Shown here piece by piece: positions 1 to 6,573 of a DNA stretch of 13,309 bases; the stretch's first letter is position 1, and the number at the start of each line of letters is the position of its first letter. The notes under the pieces are model-generated. The model was not told the origin of the DNA. It saw only the letters and a program-made list of their open reading frames with translations, and did no database searches. Source of the DNA: JANOGU01 sp964499865 (GTDB lineage: Bacteria > Pseudomonadota > Alphaproteobacteria > Rhodobacterales > Rhodobacteraceae); the NCBI GenBank assembly GCA_964499865.1, contig CAZCPY010000085.1, forward strand, positions 1-13,309. Reading direction: 5' to 3'. The position numbers and the translations under genes are program-made.

Positions 1-630
1 GCCCTGCCCCGCCCCAAGGCCCGGCCCCGCGGCCCGGCCCTGCCCGACGCGGCAGAGGTCGTTCCCGCCGCCGCAGTCCGCATCCGGCCCGCACCCGAGG
101 CCACGCGGTCCCGGCGCGGGTCGGTCTGCGGCGATCCCGCCATCCTCGGCGAGGAGATCCCGCCCATTCCCGCCCGCATGGAAGGCTGCGGCCTGCGCGA
201 CGGGGTGCGGGTGACCGAGGTCGACGGCGTGCGCCTTTCGGTGCCGATCACGGTGGATTGCCCGACGGCGGTGGCGCTCGGGACCTGGGTGAAGAAGGGG
301 CTGAAGCCCGCGGTCGGGCGGCCCGGCGTGGCCGAGCTTCAGATCGCCGCCCACTACGCCTGCCGCACCCGCAACAGCATCCCCGGCGCGCCGGTCAGCG
401 AACACGGGCGCGGGCGGGCGGTGGACATCTCGGCCGTGGTGCTGGGCAACGGCGCGGTGCTGGACGTGCTGGCGGACTACGGCAGCCGGGCGGGCAAGGC
501 GCTGCGGGTGGCCTACAAGGCCGCCTGCGGCATCTTCGGCACCACCCTGGGCCCGGGGTCGGACGGCTATCACGAGAACAACCTGCACCTCGACACGGCC
601 CGCTACCGCAACGGGCCCTATTGCCGGTAG
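1..630 (+). CDS. Extensin-like C-terminal domain protein (5' truncated)
   Basis: The frame is open from base 1 to the TAG at 628-630, so the gene enters from the left. The ATG at 178 is internal to the conserved domain and is not the start. The upstream part is a Pro/Arg/Ala-rich linker, and the domain begins around base 120 (SVCGDPAILG). Several Cys are present (VCGD, EGCG, VDCP, YACR, AACG and the terminal YCR), which suggests a disulfide-rich exported protein. The motif SEHGRGRAVD (bases 394-426) followed by HENNLHLD resembles the zinc-binding S-x-H-x6-D and late H of peptidase M15 (VanY/DD-carboxypeptidase) folds, to which I relate the extensin-like family by motif. A role on the cell wall or envelope is inferred. 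The signal peptide, if any, lies outside the window. Confidence 0.85.
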   Translation, partial: ALPRPKARPRGPALPDAAEVVPAAAVRIRPAPEATRSRRGSVCGDPAILGEEIPPIPARMEGCGLRDGVRVTEVDGVRLSVPITVDCPTAVALGTWVKKGLKPAVGRPGVAELQIAAHYACRTRNSIPGAPVSEHGRGRAVDISAVVLGNGAVLDVLADYGSRAGKALRVAYKAACGIFGTTLGPGSDGYHENNLHLDTARYRNGPYCR

Positions 631-714
631 GCGGGGGCCGGGGCGGGGCGGGGGGCGGGTTTCACCGGGCAGACCGCTTTCCGCACTTGCATTGCCGCAT
701 CCGCAAAGCGCGCC

Positions 715-732
715 TTGCGCCCGCCGGCGCAA
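715..732. promoter_or_regulatory. Inverted repeat upstream of mcl1 (TTGCGCC-N4-GGCGCAA)
   Basis: A perfect 7-bp inverted repeat with a 4-bp spacer sits 51 bp before the mcl1 start. A second, shorter symmetric element, TTGC-N7-GCAA, lies at 692-706. Both share TTGC/GCAA ends, so they could be operator half-sites for a dimeric regulator of the acetate/ethylmalonyl-CoA pathway. No regulator is identified from the sequence, and chance is possible at this GC content. Confidence 0.3.
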
Positions 733-782
733 CATCCTATCCCCTGCGGGCAGTCATGCGACATGATATTGCGAGCCCGCCG

Positions 783-1742
783 ATGTCCTTCCGCCTCCAG
801 CCCCCTGCCCCCGCCCGCCCCAACCGCTGCCAGCTGTTCGGCCCCGGATCACGGCCCGAGCTGTTCGGCAAGATGGCGGCCAGTGCGGCGGACGTGGTCA
901 ACCTCGACCTCGAGGACAGCGTGGCCCCTGCCGACAAGCCCGCCGCCCGCGCCGCGGTGATCCGCGCGACACGGGACATCGACTGGGGCCGCAAGCGGCT
1001 GTCGGTCAGGATCAACGGGCTGGACGGGCCGTTCTGGTATCGCGACGTGGTGGACCTCCTGGAACAGGGGGGCGACCGGCTGGACCAGATCATGATCCCC
1101 AAGGTCGGCTGCGCGGCCGACCTCTATGCGGTCGACGCGCTGGTGACTTCGGTCGAACTGGCGACGGGCCGCGCGAAGCGGCTGGCCTTCGAGGTCATCA
1201 TCGAAAGCGCCGCGGGCATCGCCCGTGTCGAGGAGATCGCCGCCGCCTCGCCGCGGCTCGAGGCGATGAGCCTGGGCGCCGCCGACTTCGCCGCCAGCAT
1301 GGGGATGCGGACCACCGGCATCGGCGGCACGCAGGCGGATTACTACATGCTGCAGGACGGCGCCCGGCACTGGACCGACCCCTGGCACTGGGCCACCGCC
1401 GCCATCGTCGCGGCCTGCCGCATGCACGGCATCCTGCCGGTCGACGGCCCCTTCGGCGACTTTTCCGACGACGAGGGCTTTCGCGCGCAGGCGCGGCGGG
1501 TGGCGACGCTGGGGATGGTCGGCAAATGGGCGATCCACCCGCGGCAGGTGGCGCTGGCCAACGAGGTCTTCACGCCCTCGGACGCCGCGGTGGCCGAGGC
1601 GCGCGAGATCGTCGCGGCCATGGCCGCAGCCAGGGCGGCGGGCCAGGGCGCCGCAACCTACAGGGGTCGCCTGATCGACATCGCCTCGATCAGGCAGGCC
1701 GAGGTCATCCTGCGGCAGGCCGACCTGATCGCGGGCGCCTGA
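783..1742 (+). CDS. mcl1: L-malyl-CoA/beta-methylmalyl-CoA lyase
   Basis: This is a 319-aa HpcH/HpaI aldolase-citrate lyase beta family enzyme. It closely matches what I recall of Rhodobacter sphaeroides Mcl1, including the N-terminus MSFRLQP and the block NLDLEDSVAP. In that family the enzyme reversibly cleaves L-malyl-CoA to acetyl-CoA plus glyoxylate and beta-methylmalyl-CoA to propionyl-CoA plus glyoxylate, in the ethylmalonyl-CoA pathway of acetate assimilation. Expected catalytic residues are present: Arg76 (SVRING) and the Mg ligands Glu141 (FEVIIESAAG) and Asp168 (SLGAADFAAS). The ATG at 783 was chosen because it gives the family N-terminus. An in-frame ATG at 756 would add nine residues, and neither has a strong Shine-Dalgarno. 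The gene appears monocistronic, with a long gap downstream. A citrate lyase-like paralogue with other substrates is less likely given the match. Confidence 0.92.
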   Translation: MSFRLQPPAPARPNRCQLFGPGSRPELFGKMAASAADVVNLDLEDSVAPADKPAARAAVIRATRDIDWGRKRLSVRINGLDGPFWYRDVVDLLEQGGDRLDQIMIPKVGCAADLYAVDALVTSVELATGRAKRLAFEVIIESAAGIARVEEIAAASPRLEAMSLGAADFAASMGMRTTGIGGTQADYYMLQDGARHWTDPWHWATAAIVAACRMHGILPVDGPFGDFSDDEGFRAQARRVATLGMVGKWAIHPRQVALANEVFTPSDAAVAEAREIVAAMAAARAAGQGAATYRGRLIDIASIRQAEVILRQADLIAGA

Positions 1743-2153
1743 ACCGCAGGTTGAGTTTGCATTCTGCCCAGGAAAGGCGCACGATTTCACCACGCGCGCC
1801 CCCGAGTCGGTCGCCGCGTGAACATTCCCGCGCCGCTCCGGGAGAGGAGGCCCGTCGGCGCAACAGGGGAGGATGCGTGCGCCCCGTGGCCTGGCGGCCC
1901 GGGGCGCCGCTGTTTCCGGCGCCGCCGCTTCCTGCGCAGGCACCTTCGGCTGACGGTCATCCCCGGCAGTTCCGTCGCACGGGGGACGCCACCCCACCCC
2001 CGGACGTCCCCCCCCACCCTCTCCCTCCCCCACGAGGGGGGAGGGAAGCACCCGACGGGCAGAGGTGCGCGCCCGCGGCCCGGGCTTCGCAGGGTGGCCC
2101 CCGCCGCGGAAGCGTGGCAGAACACCGCCGCAACCGCCGGGAGACTGCCCAGA
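1743..2153. other. Intergenic region with dispersed repeat, no credible gene
   Basis: These 411 bp separate mcl1 from the transaminase gene. Open frames crossing the gap on both strands translate to Pro/Arg/Gly-rich low-complexity sequence without family motifs, and one is only an upstream extension of the transaminase frame. The recognisable element is a palindromic repeat at about 2001-2050. A GANTC site (GAGTC) lies at 1804-1808. The promoter of the transaminase-azlCD operon should be in this stretch, but I could not place it. Confidence 0.6.
2001..2050. repeat. Dispersed palindromic repeat, copy 1
   Basis: CGGACG is followed by a C-run and then a hairpin with TCCCTCCCCC and GGGGGAGGGA arms around ACGAG. 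Nearly the same order of elements (CGGACG, C-run, CTCTCCCT, CACGAGGGGGGAGGGAAG) recurs at 7631-7680, so this is a family of short intergenic repeats. When transcribed it would form a stable G/C hairpin. Such units commonly sit between genes in alphaproteobacterial genomes. Whether they terminate, process or merely accumulate is not visible here. Confidence 0.65.
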
Positions 2154-3014
2154 ATGTCGCGCATCGTCTATGTCAACGGGGACTACCTGCCCGAATCCGA
2201 GGCCCGCATCTCGGTCTTCGACCGCGGCTTCCTGATGGCCGACGGGGTTTACGAGGTGACCTCGGTGCTGGGCGGCAGGCTGGTGGACTTCGCAGGCCAT
2301 GCCGCGCGCCTGGACCGCAGCCTGCGCGAGCTGGACATGGCGCGGCCCTGCAGCGACGAGGACCTGCTGGCGATCCACCGCGCCCTGGTGGACCGGAACG
2401 GCCTGGTCGAAGGCATGGTCTACCTGCAGGTCACCCGCGGCAACCCCGGCGACCGCAGCTTCCTGTTCCCGCCCGAAGACACGCCGCCGACGCTGGTGCT
2501 GTTCACCCAGAACATCCCCAACCTGGCCGACGCCCCCGCGGCGAAGACCGGGTTCCGCGTCATCACCGTGCCCGACCTGCGCTGGGGCCGGGTCGACATC
2601 AAGACGGTGCAGCTTCTGTATCCGTCGATGGGCAAGATGGCGGCGAAACGGGCGGGGGTGGACGACAGCTGGTTCACCACCGACGGGCAGGTGACCGAGG
2701 GCACGTCCAACAACGCCTGGATCGTCAGGGGCAACCGGATCATCACGCGCCAGCTGGGCCATGACATCCTGCACGGCATCACCCGCGCCGCGGTGCTGAA
2801 GTTCGCGGCCGAGGCCCAGTTCGAGATCGAGGAGCGCGCCTTCACGGTCGAGGAGGCGCAGGGCGCAGACGAGGCCTTTGCCACCGCCGCCTCGATCTTC
2901 GTCATGCCGGTGGTCGAAATCGACGGCGCCCGGGTGGGCGCAGGCACCCCCGGCCCGGTCGCCCGCCGCCTGCGCGAGATCTACATCGACGAGATGCGCA
3001 AGGCCGCGGTCTGA
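2154..3014 (+). CDS. dat: D-amino-acid transaminase, PLP fold-type IV
   Basis: This 286-aa class IV aminotransferase aligns along its length with Bacillus D-amino-acid transaminase. It has the N-terminal block VFDRGFLMADGVYEV (21-35), the PLP Schiff-base lysine Lys150 in DIKTVQLL, the PLP-contacting Glu182 in VTEGTSNN, and the C-terminal ATAASIFVMPVVEIDG block. The family moves amino groups between D-amino acids and 2-oxo acids in the cytoplasm, for example making D-glutamate or D-alanine for peptidoglycan. Oddly, the carboxylate-binding R-x-H of the Bacillus enzyme appears as Arg101-Ser-Phe103, with His replaced by Phe and one extra residue before it, so the substrate range may differ. The start has GGGAG upstream. 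The frame is open much further upstream, but that part is low complexity. azlC starts 7 bp after the stop. A branched-chain aminotransferase is the main alternative. Confidence 0.85.
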   Translation: MSRIVYVNGDYLPESEARISVFDRGFLMADGVYEVTSVLGGRLVDFAGHAARLDRSLRELDMARPCSDEDLLAIHRALVDRNGLVEGMVYLQVTRGNPGDRSFLFPPEDTPPTLVLFTQNIPNLADAPAAKTGFRVITVPDLRWGRVDIKTVQLLYPSMGKMAAKRAGVDDSWFTTDGQVTEGTSNNAWIVRGNRIITRQLGHDILHGITRAAVLKFAAEAQFEIEERAFTVEEAQGADEAFATAASIFVMPVVEIDGARVGAGTPGPVARRLREIYIDEMRKAAV

Positions 3015-3021
3015 TCCGGCG

Positions 3022-3711
3022 ATGGCGCCCTTTACCCGGGCGGGCTTGCGGCGCGGGGCGCGCGACGGGCTGCCGCTCGCCTTCGGCATCCTGCTTTACG
3101 GCGCGGGCTTCGGCCTGATCGCGGCGCAGGCGCAGATGGCGCTGGCCGAGGCGATGGCGATGTCGGCTGCGGTGTTTTCCGGCTCGGCGCAGCTTGCGGC
3201 GATGAACCTGATGGCGGCGGGGCCCTTCACGCTGTGGTCGCTGGCGGCGACGGTCCTTCTGATCAACGCGCGCTACCTGCTGTTCGGCGCCGCGCTGCGC
3301 CCGTGGCTTTCGGCGGCGACGCCCGCGCAGGCCTGTGGCAGCCTTCTGGTGCTGGGCGATGCCAACTGGCTCTTGACCATGCGAGCGGCCGAGGCCGGGG
3401 AGGAGGACCGCGCCTATCTGGCGGGGTCGGGGCTGGTGACCGGGGCGGGCTGGCTGGTCGGCACGGCCCTGGGCGTGGTCGCGGGGTCGGTCCTGCCCGC
3501 GCCGGAGAGGCTGGCGGCCGACCTGCTCTTGCCCGCCTTCGCCGCCGCGATGATGGCCGCGATGCTGCCCCGCCCGGGGGCCTGGGCGCCCGCCGCGGTG
3601 GGGGCCGCGGTGGCGCTGGCCGTGGCGCCGGTGCTGGGCAACGGGCTTGCGATCATCGCCGCGGGGCTGGCGGGCGCCCTGTCGGCGGCCCTGCGCGGGC
3701 CGGCGGCATGA
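3022..3711 (+). CDS. azlC: AzlC family amino acid exporter, large subunit
   Basis: This 229-aa integral membrane protein has the AzlC signature region LPLAFGILLYGAGFGL followed by the conserved block VFSGSAQLAAMNL and an INARYLLFGAALRPWL segment. The remainder is long hydrophobic stretches (about seven or eight TM helices). AzlC with AzlD forms a two-component permease for export of branched-chain amino acids and analogues such as azaleucine, and related pairs export other amino acids. The start at 3022 is 7 bp behind the transaminase stop with no clear Shine-Dalgarno, which suggests translational coupling. The stop overlaps the azlD start by 4 bp (ATGA). The operon context suggests that its substrate relates to the transaminase reaction, which is inference. 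Confidence 0.9.
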   Translation: MAPFTRAGLRRGARDGLPLAFGILLYGAGFGLIAAQAQMALAEAMAMSAAVFSGSAQLAAMNLMAAGPFTLWSLAATVLLINARYLLFGAALRPWLSAATPAQACGSLLVLGDANWLLTMRAAEAGEEDRAYLAGSGLVTGAGWLVGTALGVVAGSVLPAPERLAADLLLPAFAAAMMAAMLPRPGAWAPAAVGAAVALAVAPVLGNGLAIIAAGLAGALSAALRGPAA

Positions 3712-4007
3712 CCGGGGCGTCGTTTCCCGTCCTGCTGGCGGTGATGGCCGCCGCGGCGCTGGCCTGTCGCCTCGCGGGTTACGCCGCGATGCGCCTGATC
3801 CCGCAAAGCCCGCGGCTGGAGGCGGCGCTGCGCGCCACGCCGCTGGCCGTGATGGCGGCGATCACGGCGCTGGCGGTGGCGCAGGGCAGCCTGACGGATG
3901 CGCTGGCGCTGGCGGGCGCGGTGGCGATCACCCTGGCCACCGGGCGCGATGTTCTGGCCGCGCTGGTGGCCGTGGGCCTGGCGGCGGTGCTGCGCCAGGC
4001 GGGGTGA
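3708..4007 (+). CDS. azlD: AzlD family amino acid exporter, small subunit
   Basis: This 99-aa, highly hydrophobic protein has three or four predicted TM segments and the family-typical size and position directly after azlC. The motif GYAAMRLIPQSPRLEAALRA, followed by PLAVMAAITA, fits AzlD. The ATG overlaps the azlC TGA by four bases, so the two subunits are translationally coupled. It is the obligatory partner of AzlC in the inner membrane. The gene is the last of the rightward operon and converges on ccrM, with a shared hairpin between them. Confidence 0.88.
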   Translation: MTGASFPVLLAVMAAAALACRLAGYAAMRLIPQSPRLEAALRATPLAVMAAITALAVAQGSLTDALALAGAVAITLATGRDVLAALVAVGLAAVLRQAG

Positions 4008-4030
4008 CGGCGCGCGCGCAACGGGAAAAG

Positions 4031-4061
4031 GCCCCGCCATGCGGAAAGCGCATGGCGGGGC
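4031..4061 (-). terminator. Rho-independent terminator of ccrM
   Basis: A perfect 13-bp stem (GCCCCGCCATGCG paired with its complement) closes a 5-nt loop. Read on the minus strand it is followed by CCTTTTCCC, and it lies 57 bp after the ccrM stop. On the plus strand no T-run follows, so it acts mainly leftward, though the stem may also hinder azlD readthrough. Confidence 0.75.
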
Positions 4062-4117
4062 AGTGGCGCGGCGGGCGGACCGCCGCGCTGGCAAACCTTT
4101 CGGGACCCTGGCAGGGG

Positions 4118-5224
4118 TCAGGAGGCGCCGGCCTCCATTTCGGCGCGGATCTGCTGGCGCAGCACGTCGATCGGCACGTCCACCCCGTCGCGCGTGAAAT
4201 GCCAGTAGGTCCAGCCGTTGCAGCTTGGCGCGCCTTCGTAGATCGCGCCCACCTGGTGGATCGACCCGCTGGCGTTTTCGCCCACCAGCGTGCCGTCCGC
4301 GCGCACCCTGGCGCTGCGCCCGCGCGGAGATTTCAGCGTCTCGCCCGGCCGCAGCATGCCGCGTTCGACGACCTGGCCGAAGGGCACCCGCGGTTCGGTC
4401 CGCCTCGACCCCGTCACCGCAAGGGCCGAGGCGTCATAGGCGCGCACCTTCGCCAGGCGCGCCAGCGCGGCCTCGCGGTAGGCAGGTTCGCGTTCGATGC
4501 CGATCCACTGGCGACCCAGCATCCTGGCCACGGCGCCGGTGGTGCCGGTGCCGAAGAAGGGGTCGAGCACCACATCGCCCGGGTTCGTCGTCGCCATCAG
4601 CACGCGGTAGAGCAGCGCCTCGGGCTTCTGCGTCGGGTGCGTCTTCTGGCCCTCGCCGTCCTTCAGGCGTTCATGCCCGGTGCACAGCGGGATCACCCAG
4701 TCGGAGCGTAGCTGCACGCCATCGTTGGCGGCCTTGGCGGCGTCGTAGTTGAAGGTGTAGCGGCTGCTTTCCTGCCGCGCCGCCCAGATCAGCGTCTCGT
4801 GCGCGTTGGTCAGCCGCTTGCCGCGAAAGTTCGGCATCGGGTTCGACTTACGCCAGACCACGTCGTTCAAGAGCCAGAACCCCGCATCCTGCATCGCCGT
4901 GCCGACGCGGAAGATGTTGTGGTAACTGCCGATCACCCAGATCGCGCCGTCGGGCTTGAGCACTCGGCGTGCTTCGGTCAGCCAGGCGCGGGTGAAGCGG
5001 TCGTAGCTGGCGAAATCGTCGAACCGGTCCCAGTCGTCGTCCACCGCGTCGACAAGGCTGTTGTCGGGGCGGTGCAGCGCGCCCTTGAGCTGCAGGTTGT
5101 AGGGCGGGTCGGCGAAGACCATGTCGATGCTGGCATCGGGCAGGCCCTGCATCGCCGCCACGCAGTCGCCCGCCAGGATCGTGTTGACCGGAAGCCCTGC
5201 CCCCGGGGTCGCTGTCGCACCCAT
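4118..5224 (-). CDS. ccrM: CcrM-type DNA adenine N6-methyltransferase (GANTC)
   Basis: This 368-aa beta-class m6A methyltransferase has the catalytic DPPY at 39-42 near the N-terminus, the SAM-binding FFGTGTTG at 223-230, and a C-terminal RAMA-type DNA-recognition domain (about 270-368) with the family block CNGWTYWHF. The segments IWVIGSYHNIFRVG and RKSNPMPNF match Caulobacter CcrM. The family methylates adenine in GANTC after replication and couples transcription to the cell cycle in Alphaproteobacteria. The start at 5224 is preceded by GAGGG at good spacing, and the frame continues 25 codons upstream with unconserved residues. rnhB lies upstream on the same strand, 112 bp away, across an unusually AT-rich gap. 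A stand-alone enzyme, with no restriction partner nearby, supports the regulatory role. Confidence 0.96.
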   Translation of the reverse strand: MGATATPGAGLPVNTILAGDCVAAMQGLPDASIDMVFADPPYNLQLKGALHRPDNSLVDAVDDDWDRFDDFASYDRFTRAWLTEARRVLKPDGAIWVIGSYHNIFRVGTAMQDAGFWLLNDVVWRKSNPMPNFRGKRLTNAHETLIWAARQESSRYTFNYDAAKAANDGVQLRSDWVIPLCTGHERLKDGEGQKTHPTQKPEALLYRVLMATTNPGDVVLDPFFGTGTTGAVARMLGRQWIGIEREPAYREAALARLAKVRAYDASALAVTGSRRTEPRVPFGQVVERGMLRPGETLKSPRGRSARVRADGTLVGENASGSIHQVGAIYEGAPSCNGWTYWHFTRDGVDVPIDVLRQQIRAEMEAGAS

Positions 5225-5270
5225 GCGTGCCCTCTGCCTGTCCCGGCTTTTGCGCCGGTTGTTGGGGCGA

Positions 5271-5314
5271 AGCATCACGGAAACGCCAGGGGCCGTCAAA
5301 TTCTTTATTGAATC
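5271..5314 (-). promoter_or_regulatory. ccrM: Candidate ccrM promoter with a GANTC site
   Basis: On the minus strand TTGACG (5294-5299) is followed after 17 bp by GATGCT (5271-5276), a reasonable -35 and a weak -10. This would leave a leader of about 40 nt before the ATG. GAATC at 5310-5314 is the target of the gene's own product and lies just upstream of the -35. The surrounding AT-rich island stands out from the GC-rich window. The -10 matches only three consensus positions, so the exact promoter is uncertain. Confidence 0.4.
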
Positions 5315-5336
5315 AAGGGGTTACAGAAATACCTTG

Positions 5337-5933
5337 CTACAACAGATTGTGGACGGGGGCAAAGCTGCGCCTATGGAAAGGGGTCGGGCCCAGGCGCCGC
5401 AGCGCGGCAAGATGTTCGGGCGAGGGGTAGCCCATGTTCCGCGCCCAGCCGTAGCCGGGAAACTGTTGCGCCAAATCCACCATGACCCGATCACGTGTGA
5501 CCTTGGCGACAACAGAGGCCGCGGCGATGGAGACCACGCGCGCATCCCCCCGCACCACCGCCTCGGCCACCATGCCGCGGGGCACGAGGTTGCCGTCGAC
5601 AAGCACAAGGTCCGGCGCCCGCGGCAGGGCGGCGACGGCGCGCGCCATCGCCAGATGGCTGGCGCGCAGGATGTTCAGGGCGTCGATCTCCTCCACGCTC
5701 GCCACGCCGATGCCGACCTCGGCCTGTGCCGTCAGGTGCGCGAACAGCGCCGCGCGCACCGGCGCCGTCAGCTTCTTGCTGTCATCGAGGCCCTGCGGCA
5801 GGCAGGTCACGTCCAGCACCACCGCCGCGGCCACGACCGGGCCGGCCAGCGGGCCGCGCCCCGCCTCGTCCACGCCCGCCAGCCGCAGGCCGCGGGCCAG
5901 AGCGTCGGTTTCGCGGGCGGCGTCGGGCGGCAT
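5337..5933 (-). CDS. rnhB: Ribonuclease HII
   Basis: This 198-aa protein carries the RNase HII signature GVDEAGRGPLAGPV with catalytic Asp22 and Glu23, a third acidic residue Asp113 in LVDGN, and Asp130 in the block RGDARVVSIAAAS before SVVAKVTRD. The C-terminal PTPFHRRSFAPV is also typical. It cleaves RNA in RNA/DNA hybrids and single ribonucleotides embedded in DNA. I chose the ATG at 5933, which has AGGG about 9 bp upstream. The alternative ATG at 5987 overlaps the preceding gene's stop by ATGA and would add 18 unconserved, Pro/Ala-rich residues. rnhB-ccrM adjacency is, as I recall, common in Alphaproteobacteria. The stop is at the edge of the AT-rich ccrM upstream region. Confidence 0.93.
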   Translation of the reverse strand: MPPDAARETDALARGLRLAGVDEAGRGPLAGPVVAAAVVLDVTCLPQGLDDSKKLTAPVRAALFAHLTAQAEVGIGVASVEEIDALNILRASHLAMARAVAALPRAPDLVLVDGNLVPRGMVAEAVVRGDARVVSIAAASVVAKVTRDRVMVDLAQQFPGYGWARNMGYPSPEHLAALRRLGPTPFHRRSFAPVHNLL

Positions 5934-5983
5934 GGCGCGACCCTGCGCCGCCCTTGGCGGCGGCGCAAGGCCGGGGCCGCCGG

Positions 5984-6385
5984 TCATTCGGCGCGGAACC
6001 CCGCGCGGCGCAGGCAGCGGTCGCCGTACACCGGGATCGTGCGGCCCTGCACGCGGACGCTGCTTTCGCAGGACGCGGGCAGGTCCCAGAAGCCGTAGCG
6101 GTCGAGGCAGGGGCGCGAATAGACGCGGGTGCGGTCGCGGCCCTGGTCGAATTCGATGGCGCAGTCGGCAGGCAGCAGTCCGCGGTTCGGCACGGCGGGG
6201 GCGCGGCGCTTGCTGTCGCCGGCAACTTTGGCGATCAGCGCGATGGCGCCCACGGCGATCAGCGCGCGGGCCAGGTCACGGTTGTCGGCGCGGGCCGGGA
6301 CGGCGGCGGCGGCGGTCATCAGACCCAGCGCGGCGGCGGTGGCGGCAAGCGTTCCGATCAGGCGGCGAAGTTGTTTGCGGGGCAT
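5984..6385 (-). CDS. Secreted hypothetical protein with four-cysteine C-terminus
   Basis: This 133-aa protein of unknown function has an Arg/Lys-rich start and a hydrophobic stretch ending VPARA-DN, a likely signal peptide of about 34 residues. A short Ala/Ile-rich helix (LARALIAVGAIALIAKVAG) follows. The polar C-terminal part has four Cys (PADCAIEF, SRPCLDRYG, PASCESS, GDRCLRRAG) that could form two disulfides in the periplasm. The ATG at 6385 is supported by AAGGAGG 5 bp upstream. A 20-residue upstream extension lacks support. Its TGA overlaps the possible upstream start of rnhB. The gene heads the leftward cluster and diverges from the gene at 6574. I do not recognise a named family, although similar small proteins occur in Rhodobacterales. 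Confidence 0.75.
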   Translation of the reverse strand: MPRKQLRRLIGTLAATAAALGLMTAAAAVPARADNRDLARALIAVGAIALIAKVAGDSKRRAPAVPNRGLLPADCAIEFDQGRDRTRVYSRPCLDRYGFWDLPASCESSVRVQGRTIPVYGDRCLRRAGFRAE

Positions 6386-6442
6386 CTGGGCCTCCTTGAT
6401 GTGCTGCGATGGAGGCACGGTCGGGGCGGCTGACGGGACAGG

Positions 6443-6496
6443 CAATAACGCCCCCCCGCTAGGCGATAGCGGCAGCCCCCCCGGCGGCGGTTATTG
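6443..6496. promoter_or_regulatory. Nested inverted repeats in a divergent promoter region
   Basis: Outer arms CAATAAC (6443-6449) and GTTATTG (6490-6496) enclose an inner hairpin CCGCTA-GGCGA-TAGCGG (6456-6472). Runs of seven C stand at 6451-6457 and 6475-6481. The element is in the 188-bp gap between two divergent genes, about 60-75 bp from each start. GTTATTG reads outward in both directions, so it could contribute promoter elements to both genes or be an operator for a dimeric regulator. Confidence 0.45.
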
Positions 6497-6573
6497 AATA
6501 TCCGCCCCGTGCGGCGCAGATTGCCCGCGTCTTCTTCTGCCCGCACCTTCCCCTGCCGGAGCCCGTGCCTGCC

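Noticed and set aside
178..180. ATG at 178 as start of the extensin-like gene
   Set aside because: The frame is open from base 1 and the conserved domain begins before 178, so the gene is truncated by the window edge.
849..3089. A 746-codon minus-strand open frame opposite mcl1 and the transaminase
   Set aside because: It is antisense to two well-supported genes, its translation is Arg/Gly/His-rich without domains, and long antisense frames are expected at this GC content.
4118..5224. ccrM as part of a restriction-modification system
   Set aside because: No endonuclease gene is adjacent, and the protein matches the solitary cell-cycle methyltransferase in domain order and neighbourhood.
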